A stretch of 64,000 bases of DNA from the NCBI RefSeq assembly GCF_947492815.1, contig NZ_CANLOB010000018.1:45186-109185 (forward strand). The letters run 5' to 3'. Shown piece by piece: positions 9,573 to 15,690 of the stretch. The stretch is from an uncultured Dokdonia sp. (GTDB taxonomy: Bacteria; Bacteroidota; Bacteroidia; Flavobacteriales; Flavobacteriaceae). A model generated the notes under the pieces. That model searched no databases. It saw only the letters and a list, made by a program, of their open reading frames with translations, and had not been told where the DNA came from. The position numbers and the translations under genes were made by a program. Each line of letters begins with the position of its first letter. Position 1 is the first letter of the stretch.

Positions 9573-9603
9573 AGTAATCTATTTTAAAACCTATAAAGGC
9601 ATA

Positions 9604-10197
9604 TTAAGATGGATGAGACGTTCTTCTAGATGTGCGTTTAAGACGTATGTAATGCCCGTGAGTAGGATTTAATTGTTGGTCTGTATAATAGGTTCCTTCT
9701 AAGTAACATTCTCTCTTCTCTTTAATGACTTTAATGATAGAAGTGCCAAAATGAGCATCGAGATTTCTACTACCTTCTTTTGCGTATTGGTAAATAATCT
9801 TAAAATGTTGCTCATCTTCTGTTTTGGTGATCACACAAAACGTACTATGAGAATTAGAAGAGACCTCCTTATGATTATTATAAAAAGCATTAACAACAAT
9901 ATTACTTCCCGTCTGAGCGATAATTACTTTGATATCGAGATATACTTTCCGTATTTGATTATCTCTCCTAATAAAACATTCTTGTTTTCCTTCATAGGTA
10001 CCTGAAAAATTATCAATTACAAAAATCCATGAGAATGGAGGAAATTTCCATAACCATCGATCTATTAAATAGAAAAAACCTAAAAATAGAATGCTAGCAG
10101 GAGCAACTTCATGAAATGCTGTTATTCCTAAAAAGAAAAAACCAATCATGGGAATCACTGTCCACGGTTTGTAATACATAAAATAATTTGTTCTCAT
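9604..10197 (-). CDS. Cap15-type CBASS effector (2TM + beta-barrel), copy 1
   Basis: A 197-residue protein with two hydrophobic helices (about residues 12-28 and 32-48), then a beta-rich domain from about residue 60 to 190. The domain contains NFSGTYEGKQEC, IIAQTGSNIVVNAFY, SSNSHSTFCVITKTED, GTSIIKVIKEKR and LEGTYYTD. This is the layout of the SMODS-associated 2TM beta-strand-rich effector family (Cap15). Family knowledge: the barrel binds a cyclic dinucleotide and the protein then oligomerises and disrupts the inner membrane. It is clearly homologous to the protein at 11897-12505; the two flank the CD-NTase and E2 genes. It starts 56 bases after the E2 stop and ends 31 bases before cas13b, the slot where Csx27/Csx28 often sit. 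The N-terminus MRTNYFMYYKP aligns with the second copy and supports this start. Confidence 0.8.
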   Translation of the reverse strand: MRTNYFMYYKPWTVIPMIGFFFLGITAFHEVAPASILFLGFFYLIDRWLWKFPPFSWIFVIDNFSGTYEGKQECFIRRDNQIRKVYLDIKVIIAQTGSNIVVNAFYNNHKEVSSNSHSTFCVITKTEDEQHFKIIYQYAKEGSRNLDAHFGTSIIKVIKEKRECYLEGTYYTDQQLNPTHGHYIRLKRTSRRTSHPS

Positions 10198-10253
10198 AAG
10201 GTTAAAAAAATGTAGTTTGATGATTTAAAATGATATTGATACTATGACAATAG

Positions 10254-10889
10254 CTAAGTTGTTTTCAGCTCTATGGATGACAGCATGTGTATAAGATTAT
10301 TTAATAATCTGTTTTTGTCTATAAGCTTCAATTTTTGATACCCTCTAAAATGCACTCCATTTTTACATTTGCGTAAAGTGTATTTACTCCCACAATAACA
10401 ATGATGTCTGTGTGTAAGGCGAAATCCCAAATAATAGGCTACCAATAAATCAATGACCTTTGAGCTATCTTTTATTTTCAAGACATCTTGATAGCCTTCT
10501 AATATTCCTTCTGTATGAGAGTATTCTCCATAGATATATTCTTTATGAATTTCATAATAGGAATTGTTTTGAAAAAAAGGAATTACAATTCTCACTATAA
10601 ATTCTAATAGTGTTTTTACTTTCGTTTTTAAAAGAATATCTGCTAGCGCAGGGGTTGTAAAGCAACAGCTTCCTTCTTCATATATATGTCTATCTAGAAT
10701 ACGAGGAATACGCTCTCCTGTTTCATATACTTTTGGAAAAGCAGTACGCCAAGGTGTTATATCAATATAGACTTCATATAGATCATGTTCCATGACCTCT
10801 AATGTTCCTACAAAAGCTTTTTTCTCCTCTAGATAGTCTAAACTAGGAAACGTATCTACTACTTCTTGTATTTGCTTTTTACTGTCCAT
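10254..10889 (-). CDS. E2-like protein of type II-short CBASS with C-terminal Cys/His motif
   Basis: At 211 residues, the first about 150 residues have an E2-like pattern: AFPKVYETGERIPRILDRHI, then EEGSCCFTTPALADIL with the candidate catalytic cysteine (one of Cys93/Cys94 by rough count), then LLEFIVRIVIPFFQNNSYYE and YGEYSHTEGILEGY. The C-terminal part has HRHHCYCGSKYTLRKCKNGVH, a CxCGS...C...H arrangement like SEC-C zinc-binding tails. Family knowledge: E2-like partners in type II CBASS act on the CD-NTase C-terminus. No E1/JAB protein is nearby, which fits the short form. The gene overlaps the CD-NTase stop by 11 bases (ATGGACAGTAA), so the two are translationally coupled. Confidence 0.75.
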   Translation of the reverse strand: MDSKKQIQEVVDTFPSLDYLEEKKAFVGTLEVMEHDLYEVYIDITPWRTAFPKVYETGERIPRILDRHIYEEGSCCFTTPALADILLKTKVKTLLEFIVRIVIPFFQNNSYYEIHKEYIYGEYSHTEGILEGYQDVLKIKDSSKVIDLLVAYYLGFRLTHRHHCYCGSKYTLRKCKNGVHFRGYQKLKLIDKNRLLNNLIHMLSSIELKTT

Positions 10890-11877
10890 AGGGTTTAGGA
10901 GATATAAGCGTAGCTGTTACTTCCTTTTTAATCTTGGCAGACTGTGTTTCTTCATCTACATTATTGCCTTTAGGAAACCGAGTTCCAAACTGTCGATCTA
11001 TCAAATACTCAGAAGCTTTCTTTTGATTTTTCTCATCATCAGCACGTTTACAATCATCGCAAAGGTTTTTTAGTGTTTTTAAAAAATCTTCTTTACGTGT
11101 TTTTGAGTAGTCTTCAAATACATTTGCATCTTTAGGCATGGTAGGACGTTTGCATACAAAACCATTTGGTTGTGTAAGTGCTGCGTGTATAGATTGTATA
11201 GTCTTTCTAAATGAAACATCATCATTATCATCTTCATGATAGTGTTTGACCATTAAAATAGTCAGCGCAAATCCTGATGGTAATTTAAGATGACTATTTT
11301 TTTCGTGTCTATAGTCTTTCCATGCTTTTATATATCGTACTAAGCGTTTAATTTGCTTATTTGATTTTTTGTTAAACCAATCTGTAAATGCTACAGGATC
11401 GCTAGATATCCAATCTTTAGAACGATGCGCCAGTTTAGAAGTGTCTCCTTTTTTGTAATAAATAGGCAGATCGATATGATGTCCATCAGCAAAGAGTACA
11501 CGTACACAGGTTTGTTTTCGCTTTACGTTTTCGCCAGTATGATCTTTTACGGCTTCATATACCCAATTATGCCAAGTAGCGATCTCTTCCTTATTGTCTT
11601 CTCCTTTCTTTTCATTGAAGTAAACACCATCATCTAGATCGTATTTCAATAATTTTTTATCCTCATTTCCTTCAGGAATAGGATTTACTGTCGTATCCAT
11701 TTCAAAAGAACCTTGCCCTTTAAATGTAGGTTGTAACTTATTTGGCTTATTTTCTACAAACCACTTTTCTATTTTTCTTCGGAGTTCTTTACGACTTCCT
11801 AATAAATCTTCTTTCCTTCTTTGTGTTAATTTAATTTTGTTATAGAAGATATTGTACTCTTTATGTAATGTTGCCAT
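10879..11877 (-). CDS. cGAS/DncV-like nucleotidyltransferase (CD-NTase)
   Basis: A 332-residue enzyme with a clear polymerase-beta-type active site: GS motif in KGQGSFEMDTT (Gly56-Ser57), the metal-binding pair Asp80/Asp82 in KYDLDDGVYF, and a third acidic residue Asp136 in HHIDLPIYY. The helical C-terminal half starts at about residue 145. Family knowledge: CD-NTases sense phage infection and make cyclic di- or trinucleotides that activate an effector, here presumably the Cap15 proteins. The YDLDDGVYF motif recalls the DncV side of the family, but the exact clade and product cannot be read from sequence. The C-terminus is SPKPYGQ, ending in Gln and not the Gly or Ala seen in several E2-conjugated CD-NTases. 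The gene lies between the Cap15 copies and overlaps the E2 gene. Confidence 0.9.
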   Translation of the reverse strand: MATLHKEYNIFYNKIKLTQRRKEDLLGSRKELRRKIEKWFVENKPNKLQPTFKGQGSFEMDTTVNPIPEGNEDKKLLKYDLDDGVYFNEKKGEDNKEEIATWHNWVYEAVKDHTGENVKRKQTCVRVLFADGHHIDLPIYYKKGDTSKLAHRSKDWISSDPVAFTDWFNKKSNKQIKRLVRYIKAWKDYRHEKNSHLKLPSGFALTILMVKHYHEDDNDDVSFRKTIQSIHAALTQPNGFVCKRPTMPKDANVFEDYSKTRKEDFLKTLKNLCDDCKRADDEKNQKKASEYLIDRQFGTRFPKGNNVDEETQSAKIKKEVTATLISPKPYGQ

Positions 11878-11896
11878 TGTTTTTTTTATTTAATTA

Positions 11897-12505
11897 TTAA
11901 GATTGATGAATTGTTTCCATAGTCTGCCTCTGAAGGCGTAAAAACTTTCCTTGCGTAGGAAAGGGTGTTCTATTGGTATAGTAATTTCCTTCTAGAAAAT
12001 AATCTTGCCCATCTTTAATGACCTTTATTGTAGAAGTTCCTTGATGCCTATCCAAATGTGTACTTCCTTCATTGGTATATTGATGGAGAATCTTATAATG
12101 CATTTTATCTTCTGTCTTGGAGATGATACAGAGTTCGCTATAAGAGTTAGAAGATCTTTCATCATGTTTCTTATAAAAAGCATGCACAGAAATAGAACTT
12201 CCCGTTTGCACAATAATCATAGCAACGTCTATCAGTACTATTTTGAATTCGCCATCTTTAATGATATGACATTCTTGTTTTCCAGTATAGGTTCCAGAAA
12301 AATCTTCTATGGTAAACATCCAAGAAAAAGGAGGGTATTTCCACAGGTATCTGTCTACGATATGCAATACCATACCTAAAAGCCCTAGTCCAAAAATGGG
12401 ATAGGTCCAGTTCCATTGCTGTAACCACATGATTCCTGCAAGACATAGACTTACTAAAAGTATAACTGCAAAGGGTTTATAATATCTAAAATAATTGGTG
12501 AGCAT
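11897..12505 (-). CDS. Cap15-type CBASS effector (2TM + beta-barrel), copy 2
   Basis: About 202 residues from the ATG at 12505. It shares its plan and much sequence with copy 1: MLTNYFRYYKPF, two hydrophobic helices, FSGTYTGKQEC, IIVQTGSSISVHAFY, RSSNSYSELCIISKTEDK, GTSTIKVIKDG and LEGNYYTN. By eye about half of the barrel residues agree. An upstream in-frame ATG at 12595 would add 30 residues, but that extension includes the iterated palindrome (12564-12577, YAFAKAY) and has no counterpart in copy 1, so 12505 is preferred. Its stop is 19 bases from the CD-NTase start. As the first gene of the CBASS part it may be the original effector, with copy 1 the duplicate, or the reverse. Confidence 0.8.
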   Translation of the reverse strand: MLTNYFRYYKPFAVILLVSLCLAGIMWLQQWNWTYPIFGLGLLGMVLHIVDRYLWKYPPFSWMFTIEDFSGTYTGKQECHIIKDGEFKIVLIDVAMIIVQTGSSISVHAFYKKHDERSSNSYSELCIISKTEDKMHYKILHQYTNEGSTHLDRHQGTSTIKVIKDGQDYFLEGNYYTNRTPFPTQGKFLRLQRQTMETIHQS

Positions 12506-12563
12506 GTGAGGTATAATTTCTAGTGAATTGTATGATTCTTTATGTAGGAATTCTTTTATATAT

Positions 12564-12577
12564 GCTTTCGCGAAAGC
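12564..12577. repeat. Iterated palindrome between the TIR gene and Cap15 copy 2
   Basis: A full GCTTTCGCGAAAGC copy lies in the 97-base gap between the TIR stop and the preferred Cap15 start. It marks the boundary between the TIR/caspase part and the CBASS part of the island. Confidence 0.8.
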
Positions 12578-12602
12578 GTATACAACTTTAACCATATATC
12601 AT

Positions 12603-13367
12603 TTAACCATGACGTCTATGATCTAATTCTTGATGAATATTTTTTAATAAAGTATCTCTAGTAGGTGTCCATTGTAAGTGACGTATGGGTGTGATCTCAA
12701 ATTTAGATTCTAAGGTATCTTTCAATAAATCCATATGGTTTTCTAGATCGACTCGAATTCCCTGAAAATGTTGAAAAACCCCTTTTATTTCTCCTAATCC
12801 AAAAGGAGGAATCGCTATAGAAATATGATCTTTTGTTTGAATCCAAGAAGCTCCCATTTCTATCAAACACATAGGTGATTTGTAAAAATGATCTGATAAC
12901 ATGGAGAATACTAATACCTCATCGTTGATTTCTTTTTTGATGGTCTGCATAAAATCATGACCTAAAGGCGTACCATATCCCTCTAAAGAAGTACAGAAGA
13001 TATCATCTGAAGAGATTCCTATTTTTTCTATCATCTGGATAAATAGCCTAACAATAGCCTCATCTTCATGTGAATGGCTGATAAATACTTTTTTTAGAAA
13101 GGTTTGCTTTGTTGGGCTTTTCTTCCTGCCTGATGGTTTTACTGTATATCCAGAAGTATCTAGCTTTAAATCGTCTGCTATTAATAATACGGTATTGTTT
13201 TCTGTAGCATTTATCAACTCTTTAATTTCATCTTGTTGGTATGCTTTAGATGGAATGTATTCGATTCCATATCCTTTTAAGATTCGTAGTATTTCTTCTG
13301 GACTATGGGACGTTTGTAAAGAGAAATAAATATCTTGTACTAAACGGTATTTTTCTATTGGACTCAT
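12603..13367 (-). CDS. TIR-domain protein (ThsB-like)
   Basis: A 254-residue protein. The TIR domain starts at about residue 92 with KKVFISHSHEDEAIVRLF, continues with DDIFCTSLEGYGTPLGHDF, and has the catalytic glutamate Glu170 in MCLIEMGASW. Residues 1-90 form an extra N-terminal region without a recognised domain. Family knowledge: bacterial TIR domains cleave NAD, and in Thoeris they make a cyclic ADP-ribose-type signal. A TIR protein paired with a caspase-like protease matches the reported type IV Thoeris idea, where the TIR signal activates the protease. It starts 6 bases after the 117-aa gene and is followed by the Cap15/CBASS genes, so it could also serve the neighbouring CBASS as an effector; the caspase pairing is the simpler reading. 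Confidence 0.85.
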   Translation of the reverse strand: MSPIEKYRLVQDIYFSLQTSHSPEEILRILKGYGIEYIPSKAYQQDEIKELINATENNTVLLIADDLKLDTSGYTVKPSGRKKSPTKQTFLKKVFISHSHEDEAIVRLFIQMIEKIGISSDDIFCTSLEGYGTPLGHDFMQTIKKEINDEVLVFSMLSDHFYKSPMCLIEMGASWIQTKDHISIAIPPFGLGEIKGVFQHFQGIRVDLENHMDLLKDTLESKFEITPIRHLQWTPTRDTLLKNIHQELDHRRHG

Positions 13368-13373
13368 AAGTTG

Positions 13374-13727
13374 TTATTTAGGTAATATATATTTGGTTTT
13401 TAATCTATTTTTCAAGCCTTTTGATATGGGATAGATGTCTATTTTTGCGAGAACTTCATCTGTATTTTTATATCTGTTTACTAGTCTATCGTTTTCTATT
13501 TTGTTTTTATAATAGTGGGCAACAAAGTGTGAAGTAATGGCATGGCTTACAAGTCCCATGATAACAAAGACACCTATTCCTTCTTCCATTCCAACATCAA
13601 GTGATATATTTTTTAAACTTGATGTCATTGCTGCAGCTCCTCCGTTTTTATCAATAGCTGTAAGTAATTCAAAAACAAGTTTTGGGATTCCTATCCCAGC
13701 ACCATAATTTATTACGAGGTCTTTCAT
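13374..13727 (-). CDS. 117-aa protein of unknown function between caspase and TIR genes
   Basis: No family is recognised. The first 70 residues are rich in Gly, Ala and Ile, with a hydrophobic stretch around residues 50-71 (GIGVFVIMGLVSHAITSHF) that could be one membrane helix. The last 45 residues are basic (KGLKNRLKTKYILPK). Its ATG overlaps the caspase stop codon by four bases (ATGA) and it ends 6 bases before the TIR gene, so it is tightly coupled to both. Location suggests a structural or regulatory partner, or a membrane target of the protease, but nothing in the sequence proves this. Confidence 0.7.
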   Translation of the reverse strand: MKDLVINYGAGIGIPKLVFELLTAIDKNGGAAAMTSSLKNISLDVGMEEGIGVFVIMGLVSHAITSHFVAHYYKNKIENDRLVNRYKNTDEVLAKIDIYPISKGLKNRLKTKYILPK

Positions 13728-14662
13728 GTTAATCGGTTTTTACTAGCAAGTTCTTTATAGAATTGTCCTAGTGCGGTGAGTTGACATTCTTTACCTTGTT
13801 TGGCAGCTTCTTGAAGTGAACTCGCTCCTACTGGCATGAGTAATCCATTGGTATTGTAGTGTAGTAAATGCTCCATCATTTTAGACAATGCATGTTCTTC
13901 TTTTAAGAAATTAGGAGAGAGTCTTATTCCTATTTTTTGTCCTGAAAAATATGCTGGAAGTTTTCTTAAAATATCTAGTGGTATTTTAGGTTTACAATTC
14001 CTTAAAGAAATCATACTAGAAACATGTGATTTAAAAACTGGGCGTTGTTTCCAAGCATTAAGGATAGTATCTGCACTGTAATACATTCCTGAAAGGGTTA
14101 CTTTTCCTCGTAGGTCTGCCGCAGCACCTTTCATGGCTTCATAAATGATATTGGTAAAAACTCCTTTCTTATTTATTTCATAAGAATATTGTTTGTCTCC
14201 AGCTGCGGCTAGAATAGAAACTCCTTCTCTTAATACAGCTTTCCGATCTTTGATACTTATCACATTACCCGCGCCACCTGCATAACAACAATCTAAAATA
14301 ATAACTACTTCATCTGCTTTGGAATCATTAGCCATTGTGATAATTTCATGAAGACTGATCCCTACATCATTCTTTTCGCGATCTTGTGTTACTAGGAATG
14401 TCCCTGATACTGTAGTAGCACCATGTCCTGAAAAATAGAGTAAGGCTGTTCCTTTGTCATGATTAAATAGTTTTTCAATACTAGATCTTAATAGCGGACG
14501 GGTTACTACTTCTTCTGAAGATATCAGTAAACTACAATTAAAGTTTTCATCTCCATTTTCATGGGTTGCAAGCACTTCTTGCATTCGTAATACATCTGGA
14601 ACGCATCCTTTTAATGGATTTTTAGGATAGTCATTAATACCAACGAGTAATGCTCTTTTCAT
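13724..14662 (-). CDS. Caspase-like protease (peptidase C14)
   Basis: A 312-residue protein. The caspase p20-type domain spans about residues 1-180: KRALLVGINDYP at the start, the catalytic histidine His80 in LLYFSGHGATT, and the catalytic cysteine Cys126 in VVIILDCCYAGGAG. The C-terminal about 120 residues are unassigned and may carry the ligand sensor. Family knowledge: bacterial caspase-like proteases act as cell-suicide effectors in several defence systems, including one driven by a TIR-made signal. It is the first gene of the minus-strand defence run, behind a 364-base upstream region full of repeats. The downstream ORF overlaps its stop codon. Confidence 0.88.
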   Translation of the reverse strand: MKRALLVGINDYPKNPLKGCVPDVLRMQEVLATHENGDENFNCSLLISSEEVVTRPLLRSSIEKLFNHDKGTALLYFSGHGATTVSGTFLVTQDREKNDVGISLHEIITMANDSKADEVVIILDCCYAGGAGNVISIKDRKAVLREGVSILAAAGDKQYSYEINKKGVFTNIIYEAMKGAAADLRGKVTLSGMYYSADTILNAWKQRPVFKSHVSSMISLRNCKPKIPLDILRKLPAYFSGQKIGIRLSPNFLKEEHALSKMMEHLLHYNTNGLLMPVGASSLQEAAKQGKECQLTALGQFYKELASKNRLT

Positions 14663-14721
14663 ATCTTGGTTTTTAGTGGATTATAGTTCCAAAGGTGCAG
14701 GAATGTGAGGCACAAAAAAAC

Positions 14722-14771
14722 CGTAATATTATGGAGTGGGTTATCTCCTTAGATTTAAGGAGTTGGCATGC
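14722..14771 (-). promoter_or_regulatory. Shared ~50-bp upstream element, copy 1 (before the caspase gene)
   Basis: It contains the inverted repeat CTCCTT-6nt-AAGGAG at 14745-14762. A sequence of equal length and clear similarity stands at 18135-18184: both start CGT with an AATAT block and end in ATGC, with the same inverted repeat in the same place. It lies 60-110 bases before the caspase start. An inverted repeat of this kind could be a binding site for a NarL/LuxR-type response regulator, such as the one encoded next door. Confidence 0.5.
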
Positions 14772-14825
14772 AGGAAATTAAGTAAAATACCGCTATACTA
14801 TCCTAAACATAGGATATAGATCCAG

Positions 14826-14906
14826 AAAAATAGAGCGCTTATCTACAGGTATAACTATAGTATAAAAATAGAGTAACACTCTATTTTAGAGTACTACTCT
14901 ATTTTT
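14826..14906. promoter_or_regulatory. Cluster of four ACTCTATTTT-type boxes
   Basis: Four copies of one box occur within 81 bases: AAAAATAGAG at 14826-14835, AAAAATAGAGTA at 14864-14875, and in opposite orientation ACTCTATTTT at 14878-14887 and TACTCTATTTTT at 14895-14906. The outer pair forms a 12-bp perfect inverted repeat. Clustered boxes in front of a defence operon fit an operator array, though a structured leader is also possible. Confidence 0.45.
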
Positions 14907-14945
14907 GAAATCCCTCTATAAAAATGTTTTATTGCTATGAACTAT

Positions 14946-14981
14946 ATTGTGAATACCTTTCAAAATGAGATGAGTCACACC
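14946..14981. repeat. Solitary CRISPR-repeat-like sequence upstream of the defence operon
   Basis: This is a 36-nt stretch that agrees with the array consensus at 26 of 36 positions without gaps, including TTGTGAATAC, TTTCAAAA and TCACA at the right spacing. It lies 8.7 kb from the array, at the other end of the defence run. No second repeat is found 25-35 bases away on either side. It keeps five consecutive pairs of the outer repeat stem (positions 3-7 with 30-34) and has a swapped C-G pair where the consensus has G-C in the inner stem. Confidence 0.7.
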
Positions 14982-15003
14982 TATTTGTGTCATTATTGTA
15001 TAT

Positions 15004-15017
15004 GCTTTCGCGAAAGC
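15004..15017. repeat. Iterated palindrome between response regulator and defence operon
   Basis: A full GCTTTCGCGAAAGC copy lies 10 bases past the response-regulator stop codon. It may form a hairpin at the 3' end of the two-component transcript. Confidence 0.8.
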
Positions 15018-15026
15018 GTATACATA

Positions 15027-15677
15027 TTATTCATTTTTATATAAATCATTATCTAAAGCGTATTTTACCAATCCAATAGAACTTTTTACGCCTGTTTTTT
15101 CGATCAGGTTTCTACGATAGGTTTCTACGGTACTTACAGCTATATTCAGTTTGGCAGCGATTTCTCCTGAGGTATGGTCTTCTATAATGAGTTGGAGTAC
15201 TTGCAGTTCTCTATTGGTCAAATGTATGTTTTGAACCTGTGGTGTTTTTACACCTTTGAGCAATGTGCTTAGCACTTCACCTTTTAAGTATTCTTTACCA
15301 GAAGCAATGGTTTCTAAAGCTTCTACAAATTCTTCTTTTCCTCTGTTTTTTAAAATATAGCCGTCGGCACTTAACTCAACCATTAACTCACGTATAAAAG
15401 AGCTCTCATCGTGCATTGTTAGGATTAAGGTTTTAACGTGTGGGAATTCTTTTTTAATAACTTTGGTCGCTTCTGTGCCGTCTAATTCTGGCATATTAAT
15501 ATCTAAAACAGCAATATCAATTTCATGTTCTCTAACTAACTGTATGGCTTCTACCCCATTTGCAGCTTCTCCTATTACCTCTATGTGGGGTTGGTGTATT
15601 AATAGTGATTTTAATCCATCTATAAATAATTGATGATCATCGGCTATGATAATACGTATGTTCTTTTTTTCTGTCAT
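15027..15677 (-). CDS. NarL/LuxR-family response regulator
   Basis: 216 residues from the ATG at 15677; a longer start at 15704 would overlap the kinase gene by 14 bases and adds a non-conserved tail. The receiver domain shows the acidic pair in IIIADDHQ, the phospho-acceptor Asp59 in IAVLDINMPELDG, and the switch Thr in LTMHDE. The C-terminal HTH is clear: LTNRELQVLQLIIEDHTSGEIA...STVETYRRNLIEK. Family knowledge: such regulators dimerise after phosphorylation and bind inverted repeats. It pairs with the upstream kinase, 13 bases away. It lies between two copies of an inverted-repeat element (14722 and 18135), so it is a candidate regulator of the defence operon; this link is inference. Confidence 0.92.
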   Translation of the reverse strand: MTEKKNIRIIIADDHQLFIDGLKSLLIHQPHIEVIGEAANGVEAIQLVREHEIDIAVLDINMPELDGTEATKVIKKEFPHVKTLILTMHDESSFIRELMVELSADGYILKNRGKEEFVEALETIASGKEYLKGEVLSTLLKGVKTPQVQNIHLTNRELQVLQLIIEDHTSGEIAAKLNIAVSTVETYRRNLIEKTGVKSSIGLVKYALDNDLYKNE

Positions 15678-15690
15678 GATTTGTTTCTTG

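Noticed and set aside
9604..10197. Calling this gene csx27 or csx28
   Set aside because: Its barrel motifs are shared with the protein at 11897-12505 and fit the Cap15 family; no HEPN RX4H motif of the Csx28 kind is present.
12005..12379. 124-codon frame on the plus strand
   Set aside because: It is antisense to the second Cap15, whose conserved motifs are on the minus strand; a similar antisense frame at 9751-10005 lies in the first Cap15 and was rejected for the same reason.
12506..12595. 30-residue N-terminal extension of the second Cap15
   Set aside because: The extension includes the iterated palindrome and has no match in the first Cap15, which starts at the equivalent of 12505.
14916..15012. 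A second CRISPR array around the lone repeat
   Set aside because: No repeat-like sequence is found one spacer length away on either side, so only a single element can be supported.
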